This document shows positions 25,501 to 37,500 of a DNA stretch of 64,000 nucleotides, in pieces. The position numbers and the translations under genes were made by a program. Below the pieces are notes generated by a model, which worked only from the letters and a program-made list of their open reading frames with translations, had not been told where the DNA came from and made no database searches. Source of the DNA: Strix aluco (lineage: Eukaryota > Chordata > Aves > Strigiformes > Strigidae); NCBI RefSeq assembly GCF_031877795.1, contig NC_133971.1, positions 11,820,325 to 11,884,324 of the forward strand, written 5' to 3'. The stretch's first letter is position 1, and every line of letters starts with the position of its first letter.

Positions 25501-28500
25501 ATCACAGCGCACACAGGTGCTGTCACTGCTGCCCTCTGGCAGGACTGACAGGCTCAGGCACTCCCTGCAGCCCGGGACCTGGACCGCTATGTGTTTGCGT
25601 GGCAGCTCCATCTGGGTCACCACATTCTGTCTGGTGGTGGTTTTGACGCAAGTGGAGACCATGGTTCAGTCTACTCGTGGAGGACGATAAGATGAAACTA
25701 TCTCAGATAAGTTCTAGACTCAGATGGACTGTGCCCTGTCCGCTCGCCCTGCCTGCGCAACTGCCACACCGCAGCCTTCTGCCGTGCCAGGCCCCGTTCT
25801 CCAGCCCTGTTCCCCCGCGCTCCCTGGCGGCTGCTCTTGTACATGAGGGGCGTGGGGCGTTGTCTCTCTGGTCTACGCCCACTCTGAGTCCCCCCTGCCC
25901 TCATTCGCAGGTCACTCTTCCCACTCGGGGTGAGGTGACTTGAGGCTCTCCCGCTTCCCTGGGCTTCTGCCTTCTCGTCTTGCTGTTTTGCTGTGGGTTT
26001 TTGATGCTTTCAGAAGGGTCCCCTGCTGCTATCCTCCTCTTCGGAGCCCCTCTCCTTAGCAACTTCCATCGGGATCCACTGGTGGGAAGTGATCATTTGC
26101 AGTTCCTGGTTGGGCATTCTGGGCAGGTATCCTCTCAACCTCCTCTTTTGCTTTAGCTACTACCATAGTTCTTTCGTCAAGAGTTAACAAAGTGTCTAAC
26201 AGCACTTGCATATCATTCCGATCTGGATCTTGAGTTCTAATTATGGTTTCAAATATTTTCACTACCTTTTCCGGATCTTCTCTGTGTGTCCCTGCTAATT
26301 CGTTCCACAATCTCAAGTCGTGAAACTTTAACTGTCACTGGCCCTTGCCAAAGAGGGGCTTGCAGGACCTCCTCCCTTTCTGTGTCCTAAGTTCCATCCT
26401 TCTTGTTCTCAGTTCTACAGGACTAATCCCTCCTCCTTCATCAGAACCGGAATCATTTTCTGCTTCTCCCAGTCTCTCTCACCTTGGCAACTGCTGTACT
26501 CTGTCCTGGGGCTACCAATAAATCCATGTCCTCTTCCCCTGAATTTCCATACTTAATACAATGCTTTCTGATACTACAGGCCAAACAACACCTCTTTAGT
26601 TTCTTTTCTTGATCGTTTTCTAAAGCTAAAACCATAGGGTCACTTGGCAACGTACCACAGTCCTTTTGCTATTCTGGTTGATTTTGCAATGAAAAGAACA
26701 AATCAACATAAGGCACTTGCATTTCCCTTCCCTCTGACAAAACAACATTAATTGTAACAGAGTATTATACTTCAAGGTTCCATTTTTTGGCCACTTTTCT
26801 TGATCTTCTGATATGTAAAATGCCTGCTAATGATTACAGTATTCAACTAATTGTTTTCTGGGAATGGGATCACTTCTGACATCCTCCAATGTTTTAATAT
26901 ACATCTCAATGGCAATTTCTTTAAAATACCCCTCTCAGACCCCTTAGATGATTGACTGGACCCCATATTAGAACAAACAAACAAGTCACACGCACAAACA
27001 CTGCACTATCTAGCAAAAATGTACAAATTGCAGTTATGAGCTCAACAGTAACCAATACCCTGGCTGTCACTCCAGCTGCAAGCAAACCTTTGTTCATACA
27101 GCTGCCACTCTGTGCAATCAAGCCTGGCTGTTACTCTGTGCAATCAAGTCTTTATTTTTGTCCAGACCCCCCTTTATATCTCTTAAAGCCTGATCCAGCG
27201 GAAAAACATTTCACAGGAATATCTTTCAGTAATGCCATAACAAATCCTAGGGGACTTGCTCGAAATTCACCAGACCAGGGGATTGGAGGATCTCCCTGTA
27301 AAACCTTCAGTGGTGCCAAAGTCCTCATGATCCCATGACTCCATCGAGCATCAGAAGCGCTGTCCCCTCTATGTCATCAAAATTGTCACCGAAATTGGGA
27401 GTGAACCTCTTTAACAGCAATGTAGCATTAAGAAGTAGGCATTCTCTTTATTGCAGCGCTGGATGCACAGGGAATCGCTCTACCTAATGTGCCCACCAAA
27501 AGACAAAGGCACACTCATTATATACAATAAAAGAAAAATATTCATGTAATTTCTGAGAAGTACCCGCCTATTTTAGGGAATCTAATGCATATGTTAATAC
27601 ATTGCACAAGCGTACTAAAATTTGGGGAAGGGTTGCTGAGGGGCTTCCAAGGGGTCTTCGGTGGTCTCTGGTGGTCCCTAGTGGTTGTTGAAGAGGTGTT
27701 TCTTAGTGTCCTTTCCATGAACTCTTGAGTTTTTCTTTTATGTAAGTCTTGTCTTGGCTCATTGCTCTGTCTGTAAAGTTTCTCAGGTTTCTTATCTTGG
27801 TTTCCACAGTTGTCTGCCCTTCCCAGGATGTACCCATGAGAGTTGCAAAAATTGTGTCCTTGAGTGCATTCTTTCCTGAAACCCCTTACATTCTTTCTCG
27901 AGGCCCCTTGCAACACTACTAGGTCACTGTTTTGCAGTCAACATTGGTAGTCAGGATGGTTCTTGGCACATATAAAGATAATGAAGAAATATCCTGGAAA
28001 CTGGATTCTGACTAGAATAAGAAATTATTTTGCATTGTGCAGTGCCACAGACTTCTGAGCTGTGACATTAAAGAGTGTAACAAGTGGTTGGTCCTAGGAA
28101 CTATTACCCTTTTATCCCCTGCTCAGCTGGATGAGATTAGAAATATATTTGGCCTATATGTTGGGGTTTTAATACCTCAAGTATTAGGGCTAGTGATAAA
28201 CATCTTTTTAATCCTTAAAAATTGATGTTTAACACATTCACTTATCTGTTAAATGCTGACTAATACATTTTGTTTATATACACCTGTACATACAGAGGTG
28301 TGTGTATTTATACATATGCCAGTGCATGTGCTGATACAGTTTCTAGCATGTCTGGTGTGTGTTGAGTGGTTTATAACTGAATCTTTTTTTTTAAAACAGA
28401 ATATCTTTACAAATCATACCCTGGATGTGAATGTAAGATGGTTAGCTGTGCTGTACTTTAAAAATGGAATTGATCGCTACTGGAGACGGGTTGCCCCACA

Positions 28501-31500
28501 GTAAGTTCTGATTTTCTTCTACTTAACCTTCTACAGTAGGTTTTGTTACAACTTGCCAAACTGGAAAACAGTAAATTCCTTGGTTGATAGAAGTTACTTT
28601 AGAATTCATGGTGAAACTGTTAAAAATGATTTAACATTAGGGCTCACTAATGAACCCTTCTGTTTTCATGTTACTTCTTACAGCTATGTTCATGTTTTAC
28701 TTTTGAAGACTTAAGTTTCAAGGCTGTTTTGTAGCCTTGAAGTGATTTTGAAGTGATGTCATAAGTATTATAATGCGAACATCTGGACTTTCTGATAGTG
28801 GCAGACGTGAAAGGTAGGAAGTCTCTTGGAGAGATTATTAGGGCACTATTGCATTTAAACTGATGCATAATTCATATAGATTGTGTACATGAGAGAAGCA
28901 ATAGCTGTCATGATAGCAAGTTCTGATCTTCATTTTTTTGTTGTTCTGATAACGCATGACAAACACTTCCAAAAAAGCTAAAAATCTAACCAGTATTCTT
29001 AAGCACCACATCATTTACTTAAGTTATAAATAGTGCCATCATAATTCGTAATACCTGCAGAATTATATACTTCTCAGAGTTCTGTGTGAAGTTTTTTCTT
29101 TTTCCTTTAAAAAGTAAGTGTAATCTCAAAAAGAGTTTCAATTTTCCTTTGTTGTTTTCAGAAACTAAGAAGGACCTGGAAGTGTTCAGTTTGTCTCTTA
29201 AATGCTAGTCATATAAATAGGTGGGACATCACTGTCAGGTAGGGTGTAAGTTGGAATTCCAGGTCCAGTGTTTTATGGATGTTTAAATATTTTTAGTTTA
29301 ATCTAAGCTAGTTCACAAAGTATGCCATAATTTTCATTGTGTTCTTTTTTTGAGATAGTTTAATGTATTTTGCCTTACATTGTAAGGTTTTCCAAAGGTC
29401 TGCCAAAAGAGAGAAATTGGTGAAATTCTGCATCTGTAGGACACTTTGTAGACTCCTTTGTTACTATGTAAAACACTAGAGTTTTTGTATATGTGGATCA
29501 GTATACAGTTGTGAAACACCTGCAAGTGTTTGGATTGTCTTTTTTGTGAGAGGAAAATACCATCTTTTGCAAGGAAAATGTCATGTATCTTTGACATTTC
29601 TGGTTAAGGTGATGAGGTAACGCTGCTTACATTACTGGTACTTAGCAAGCATTATTTTAAGCAATTAAAATGTATTGTTTCAATTTGTTAATGTTTTTGG
29701 ATAGATACTAGTAGCACTTCTGGTGAAAAAACCATGGTTCATTTCCTGCAGAAGTAATGACTGCAATTTTACTGTTTGAACTGAGGTAAAAATTGAATAA
29801 CAGTCTTTCAATATACTTTTCCTGTTGCAAATCTAATGTGACTGGCTATTATTAAAGATTCCATGGCATAAATCTATATTAAATTTCCAGTATAACTCCA
29901 GTTCTTCCCCATTTATAATTTTTCTGTCATAAATTTAATGCAATTAAAGTATGAAATAAATTTTAAAAAATTATTGGATGCTGTTAAAGATTCCATGTAG
30001 TAAATATGTATTAAATTTCCACTATGTCCACTTGTTTTTCCATTTTTAATTTTCTTTCTAAACTTATATGTCACATCTTGTCAGTATTTTGCACTCACCC
30101 ACCCAGGTCACTTTTCTCTTAGCAGAATATGTTGAGGGCATTTTGAGAAATGCTGCTTTTAAACTGTAATTTCTCAGTTTATTGTTTTGTGAACCAATCG
30201 TACTTTGGATAGCATGATTTTTGAAGGTTTCATTGTACAGGCTGAATTTTTGTTCTTTCAAATTTCTCATCTTTCATCTTGTCTCTCGCATCAGCAGCTG
30301 TCCCATGTCCATCATGGGAGTACCTCACAGCTTTTTCTGATCTATTCAGCCTGCTTGAGCAGATGTTGGATTTGGAGGTGACTGGTTTCTACTGCCTTTT
30401 GAAGGAAAGGATTGATTTTTCATACCTGTGTTTTTGTCAGTGGGATGCTAACTCAGGTCTATCTGCTTTACTCAGCTACTGATTTTCACAAAATCTAAGG
30501 AAAAAAATCACATCATGGCCAAATGTATTTTAAATTTCACCAGTAGCTTGAAGAATTGTGAGAATTAGAGTGAGGTTCTTGCAGACAGATTATATATTCA
30601 TAGAGCATTAATTCCGTAGTAATTCAGGGTGAAATACAGTTCTTCTAGAACTATTTGTCTTGAATATTTATGTACTTGTGGAGAACTTTCAATCATCAAG
30701 AACTTACTGGGAAAGTTAAATGCCTCTATTGTACAAGTGTGCTGAAGTTATTTTCAGCTGAATCAAGCAGGACTAGCTTTACTCATCTGCTGAGTGTTCG
30801 TGGTTTCTCAGCTGCTACTACTGCAAAGCAGGATAATGTTGAAATTGTGAACTCTTTGGACAAGTTCAGTACTTGAGTGTTTCGTTATGCTAATGTACAT
30901 AGCAACAGAACAGTGAATACAAACAACTTTTTGGTAAGAAAAAGTGATCCTTCTAAAATATTTTGCTCTTTGCACATGTTCACTGATGCTGTTTGTCCTA
31001 TTCATGTTACTTATTACCTACCTGCCTTGGACTTCAAGCAGCATTTTCCAGTGAGAGTGATTTTAGAGATGGGCCTGTGAACTCTTCCCCTCCTGCTTTC
31101 TCAGACTGCTTTCCAGATTGCTGTGGAGAAGAGCCTAGGGTTGTCATAGCCTCTTTTCAGGCACAATTTGGCCTATTTTTTAAAATTTGTTGTCAGTTTC
31201 CTCCAAAGGTGCTCTCACTTCATGATTTTGTATATGTGTTTATTTTCTTCAGAAATGGCTTTTCTTGATTTTGAGTATTATTAAGAGTTCTTTTTCTTGA
31301 AAGTGTTTTTGATTTTACAGGGAGTTACTCTTAAATTCTGTCTGTTGTGGACTTTGTTCTCTGGTTTGATTACTATGTTGGCAACTTTAGTAATACTTCT
31401 CAAATCCATGTTTTCATTTGTTTGAAAACTATAACTCTTTGGATTTGGATTTCTGGTTTGCAAAATAATAGTCGTCTTTTTAAAAGCTCAAAAATATCTT

Positions 31501-34500
31501 TTAAAATATTTGGATATGTGTTTCCCCATACCACCAACGCAAAAAACCATCAGAAACTTTGCAATTGTAAATTGTGAAAGACTACAACATAAATACTTAG
31601 AAGTTCATCTTTAGAAAGACTTGTTTTAACTTTTCATTTGGTGTAATTCGCTGTTGAAGGCAAAGTGTGTTGAATGATACACATTCTTCTTAACTTCTAG
31701 CCTGCCTATGACTTTCGTATGTGGGCCTTTCTTGCACTGTATGAAAGGAGGACAGAGGCAGTGCTGCCTGCGGCCGTGCCTGCGCCTGCTGTGAGGGCGA
31801 CCCGGTGTCGGGGTCCCCTCTCCAGCAGATGTCACTGCCGGGTTACCTACACGGTAAATCCTCTGGTGAACCGCTAGAGATTTCCATTCCCGTCACATAA
31901 TGCAGTACACCACTTGCGTCTGCATTGATTTCTTAGATATTTTTTCATTACTTTTTGCCAACTTTGCTTATCATAAGCTTCTGTATTTGAGGCATTCATC
32001 CTCATGAGTCTACTTCTTTTCCTTTGTTTTGTTTGTAATGGCAAAAGCTTAATTACAGCAGTTTTATTTATAGTAAGTAAGGAATTGAACGCTTGCTGCT
32101 CTTGGAATATATGTAAGATACGATTAATGTAAATATGAAAAACTAATTAAGGCAAGGGGCCTCATGAGTGCACAAACAAGGTAGCCGAAATAGTGTAGTA
32201 TAACAGGTTTTTCTTTTTACAAACCAGGTTTTAGGTGCTTTCTGTTATCCCTGAAAGTGAGTCACTGTGCAAACTACACTTAATTGAGATTAGATTTCTT
32301 AATTGCATTAATAATAGCTTTCAAGTTTTAGAAACCACTTAAAGTATGTCTGTATGTGTGGAAATGATATACCACATTTTTAATTAAAAAATAAAAAGGA
32401 GCACAGAGATTTATTTCCCTAAGATGTCATCATGTGGCTTTAGATTAATAGCTGAAATAGTTCCCTGCAGAAGAACTTACTGTTGCAGAAATCTTTGTAA
32501 ACTTTACACAAAATGTTGTTGGGCGTAATTTAATTTTATGTAAAAAATATCTTAAAGCCTGTCTTGATAGTCATTTAAATGTGGTACCTGAGTGCTATAA
32601 ATTACTTTTGAAAATAAGACCTAGTGTGCCGTTCTGAGTCACGAGTGAAACAGTAAATTGCCCCCCCTTGTGTACTATATTTAGAATGATAAGTCTTTGA
32701 TTTAAGAGATAGTGAGTACTTGTTATATACGGGGGGGGGGGGAAGTTAAAATATTGTTGCAAATGTTTGATCTTAGGGTAGATCTTACCTCTGTTTTTTA
32801 TTATTTTGAGATGAATATTTAGTACTTGTCTAGATTAGTGTAAAAGCTGTGTTTTATGGAGCTTTGGGCATCATTTTAAATCTCATTATATAAAACTACT
32901 AGGTTAGTATCTATGCCTGAGGTCAGACAACAGGAAGTGGTTGTGTTGGTGTGTTTAATCTTTTTTATTTCCAGCTCCTAGACTTCATTAAGATGTGATG
33001 AGTGCATGCGTACTTCTAAATTGTTGCAATGTCAGGTGAAACACTCATCTAAACAACCCTGCGTAACAACTTAAGTCTTTGTATGTACAAGAAACAGCTT
33101 TCTAGGTGCTATCAGTGAATGAAAGTGCATTTTTTTTTTCTGATTGTGTAATCTATAAGTATCAACAAAGCCTTTTTAAAAGCAGTTTGTTTCCTTCCTG
33201 GAACTTAAAATTACATGGGTCATATAAAGTCTGTAGTAGTACAGGAGTGATGTATGATACTGTAACTTTTAGTCTTTAACTGATAGAGGTCACTTAAAAG
33301 GAAATATAAAGATAGCATAAAGTTGCACTTGATCAAAAATTAATCTTTGTGGGTTAGAATTTATCCTTCTTACTAGTTTTCCCTGCATCTTTGAAGATTC
33401 AAAGGTATAATTTTCAAAGGATCCATATTTTTAAGTGTAGCTATATGACTTGCTTGTAGAAAAGGATTTGTGGTAGAAAAGGATTATTGCTTTTGCCAAA
33501 AGCTGTCATCTGATACTGTGATTGCCTTGTGCCGAGCACCTTTTTGTCATTATACATAGTATACATCGGCAAAGTCATGCTCAAGTCATCAATCCCCACA
33601 GTAATAATTGTATAATGACTGTCTAATAACAATCAGTTTATAGTTTGTACAGTTTTCCCTTATTTTCATGATATATCTGTGTACCTTACTCTGAACTTTC
33701 TCTTGCCATTTGTGTTTTCAAAGGTCACATCAAAACCTGAGGTTAAAAGGCCTCATAAATATTTGTCTATTTCACTGTTCCGTCTCTCTTTAAATATCTT
33801 TGAGATAGTGGAAAGACAAGGGATTTTGTCGTGTGGTTTATCAAACTGAAATACATTAGTTCCAGGAAAGTTATGTATAAAAGCAATCTTCATCCTGTCA
33901 AACACAGATGCACAAATGGAAATGATCATTTAGTTTCAGTCTAGTAATAGTGACAAAATAATTCTAAATATGAATTAATAGTTGTTTTAATTGAAAGTTA
34001 AATAATATTCTAATATATTTTGACAGTGCTCTTTCTGAAGAGGAAAAAGCTACATTGCGTGCTGGACTCATCGCCAACTTTAATGAGCCAGTGAATCAGG
34101 TTAGTGGTGAACGATTATTACTCTCCCAGCAAATGCTTTTAATGGTGTATAATTTGGTTTCTCTCTTTACAAAGTGTTTAATAATAATAATAAAGTTGAC
34201 AAGTTGCAGTTTACATGTTGCCTTTCAGACAGATCTTTATGTTGCAGTGAGATTTTTCTCCACAGATCATAATTCGTAGAATCCAAAATCATAGAATCAT
34301 TTAGGTTAGACACAACACATTTTTTGTTGGAGTGGCAGTTTATGTTGTCCCTCACTGGTTATGCAACCGCTTGGTGAAATGGCTTAGGGAATGGATGTAG
34401 CCCAGAAAACCCCCCTTCTTTCCTTGAGTGGTTTTTCTTTTTTCAGCTGTATCTGTTCTCTGATCTGACTCCCAGTATAGCCATAGAAGGAAGTGTGGTG

Positions 34501-37500
34501 GTGTAGCAGGAAGGAGCTGTTGAGAATGCTGCATAAACCCACCTAAGCAGTATTGCTGTCACATGTCTAATCACAGCATTAATGAATTTAAATAGGCACA
34601 ATAAAGCTTCAGTATGATAGTGTCTTGTCTTACATACAGTGACTAAATTTAACCTACAGTTTTGATTAAAATAAGAATTTATAAATTGAGTATAGAGCTA
34701 ATGTTAGGGGCTCAGAATATGCATATGCTAGATGATTCAGTCTTCCTTCTGCAAACTTATTCTTGCTCATGTAAGTATGAGATTCTGCAAGGAAGTATTT
34801 GCTAATATTTTAAGCCAGGTCTTAAAGAACCTTTCCAAGAAAATACAGAAATTATTTGCATAAGGTAAAACTTAAAAAGAAAAGGTATAGCAAACAAATA
34901 ATTCTGCAGACAGTTAAGTTTCGACTTTTCAGGGTTCCTCGATGGGATTAATGTTATTTGTAGGATTAGAGCAGTGTATCAAAATTAGGGTAATGTAGTC
35001 TTTGTAGAAGACCTTTGTGCAATGACAATATTGAGTAGAATTTTTTTATTTCAAGTGGAATTTTTTAAAATGCTAGTCGGCATAGAAAATATCTTTAAAT
35101 TTTTAGTGCAGGTCTAGTTTCAATATGAAAAATGGGACCAATTATTACTTATTCCATGTCATGTTGCACCATAAAGCGTGTCATTTATGCTACTACTAAG
35201 GAGTATAAAATTTATCAAATTTTTAATTTGGAAGCAGTTGCATGATATTTACATTTCTAAAAACCTAATGTTAACTGCATTGTATGTAAAACAATTCAAC
35301 CTTTTAATAATTTTTCCATATCGCCATTAGTATTTAATCAGTTTGCTAAGACAATAGTATGGTATATTTTATAGTTACAAATTCCACTGCTGATGAAACA
35401 GTTCTGCAGTTCTGAGACTATAGTTGCAGGCTGAGATTGGAACCTTTTTAACTGACATTTTAAAGACTATCAGCTTTATATATTTTTTTTTGTGTGTCCT
35501 TATGATATTTTTGGGATGTAGTCTTTTAAGATGTGAAGGGCTTTGTTTTATGCTAGCAGCCTGCTCCTAAATTTGGTCAAACAATTGTTGTGATATCGAA
35601 GTATGTTTACAGAGTCCATTTCCCCTTCCTTCTCCCTTGCTCCCCAATCTGTGTTGTACATATTGTGAGGTTTCCTTTCAGAGGCAGCTTTCATTTAGTC
35701 CCCAGTCTGCTTGATATGCCTGAGTTTTGATATCTTGTGTTCCTGATAAGTGCTCTTTTCCAGTTGCAGATACTTCATAACACAGTTGCTATCTGCTTGT
35801 GCTTTCTGCATCACCGAAGGTAGAAAAATTGACCCTTGTATCTATAAAAAGAAAAAAACAACCCAAAAATATAAGAATTAGACATAGTTTTGAGATGTGA
35901 TGATACAGTCTGACTTCTGAGGAGGGGAAGAAGAAAAACAGAACATACCGTCTGTTGGGAGCATAATTTCCATGCCCTCTGAAGATACTTACCATATGGG
36001 GGGAACAGAGGAAGAAAATATTCCTTGAAATGTATGACAGCAGATCTTTTTTCACTGAAAAAGCCAGTCCTCTAGGGAGATGTACTCTTGGCATCCCTGG
36101 AGAGGTTGCTTCTTGTATCACATATGGAGAAGAGTTTATTTGCTCCCTCCTGCCAATCGACATCGCTTGATCCAAAAATAGATTAGAGTCTCAGCTCTTC
36201 CTTGCTCTTCCTCAGTGTCGGTTTTCTGAAGCAGTTTTTCTCCCTAAGCAAGTGAGTAGGAATGAATATTGTAGGAAGTTTTGCATGGTGGTCAGACTTC
36301 AGATGAAATGTCGAAGGAAGCAGTAAAGGAGGACATGGCTATTCCTTCTTATGCCTGTAAATTGCTTGGATTCCTTTTGGTAGCATAAGAAGGTAACTTC
36401 TTCCCTAACCTGGAAGTGTGGTGGTGGTTGTAAGGGTATGTTGAAGGTGAGAGCATCTTCTTCATTAATCCAATCAAGGACCTTTTCAATGTGAAAAGAG
36501 TAAGAACAGGGAAACAAGAATATTAAATTCTGGGATATTCGAGGTGGGGTTATGAGACACTATAACACTATACAAAATTTATTAAGGAATGTTTAGAGGA
36601 AGGGAGCTGTGTAGTAGCAAAGTGGGGAATAGACAGAAAGAGGGTATAAAAGGGCCGGTCATGTGTAAACCATGACTGGTCAGTACCTGTGTCTCAACAA
36701 ACCCTGCACCTAAACACCACTGTCTGTCCTGTCTTCTGATTGAATCCTTCACAGCCTTTCTATGTAATTTCACTCTGTTCATTGTGTGTGCATGCTGCAA
36801 GGACTAGGTGCCAGCTACTGGCAAGACTGGTGTGAGTGGGATTTGGTGCCAGCCACCAAAGTCAGGTGGTGGGGGTGGTATAGGTGCCCCTAGACTGTGG
36901 TGTGAGGACCTGGAGTGAATGAGACTCTCAGCTTCAGACACTGGGACAGAACTGTGGCTTACAGGCACATGTGCCTGAGGGGAGGGAATATCTGTGTCTA
37001 AAAGCTAAAACTCAGGTATAGCAGAAATAAGGGTAATATATATTCATCAGTCTCTGTAGAAAGTGATAGAAAAGATCACAAAGCAAAAAATGGTTCTCAA
37101 ATATTTCTTCATTTATGTGATTTCTAGAACAAATAAGTTTAGTGGTCTTTATGTAGAATTTAAACAAGGTAGCCAGCTTAGCATTTTATATAAATATTTA
37201 CTATAAACATAAAATAGAAGAATTTTTTCTCCACGTCTATTTGTATTCAGCAAACTTAAAAATAGTTTGAGAAAAAACACAGTTCTAGCAATCCATATTA
37301 GGCTTTTTGATTCAGGTTTTATTTGCCTGTTAATTTCTGCATTGTACATTTCCTAAATGATCTTTGACTTTGTGGTATCTATGTCATGTTTTTGCTTTTT
37401 TGCAGATAGCAACTCAGATATCTGTACTGATTGCTAAAGTTGCCAGGGTGGACTGCCCAAGGCAATGGCCAGAACTTATACCCACTCTTGTAGAATCTGT

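Larger units (their letters stand above)
21688..26068 (-). mobile_element. Nearly full-length CR1 LINE (about 4.4 kb) nested in ERV gag
   Basis: On the minus strand: a GC-rich 5'UTR (about 26068-25663), ORF1, ORF2, and a 3'UTR ending in the diagnostic ATTCTGTGATTCTGTGAA at 21688. Most CR1 copies are truncated to a few hundred bases, so this length is uncommon. Coding damage is light compared with the surrounding provirus, showing that it is the younger insertion. Flanking gag capsid sequence stops and resumes at its two ends. Confidence 0.93.
14753..27915 (-). mobile_element. Gammaretrovirus-like (class I) endogenous provirus, antisense in IPO11 intron 2, 3' LTR missing
   Basis: In order on the minus strand: 5' LTR, leader, gag, protease, RT, RNase H, integrase, env. 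The gene order, a single CCHC knuckle, a protease directly after nucleocapsid, a YVDD RT and an integrase with a C-terminal GPY/F-type region point to class I. All reading frames are broken by stops and frameshifts, so it is an old, inactive copy. Two later insertions split it: a CR1 in gag (21688-26068) and an unidentified retroelement piece in env (15813-16680). No LTR follows env. Antisense placement is the usual survivor orientation in introns, since it avoids premature polyadenylation of the host transcript. Confidence 0.9.
28501..34026 (+). other. IPO11: IPO11 intron 3
   Basis: About 5.5 kb, AT-rich. It contains a diverged tandem duplication (29850-30060), a short GC-rich islet (31740-31860) and a 12-base G run at 32731-32742. 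No coding gene or sizeable transposon recognised. Confidence 0.65.
34100..37405 (+). other. IPO11: IPO11 intron 4
   Basis: AT-rich intron containing a tiny CR1 3'-end relic (about 34287-34315) and a possible LTR-like segment at 36590-36990. Otherwise nothing recognised. Confidence 0.65.

Noticed and set aside
35789..36175. 128-codon minus-strand open frame in intron 4
   Set aside because: No family signature, composition like surrounding intron, and no adjoining retroelement or splice evidence.
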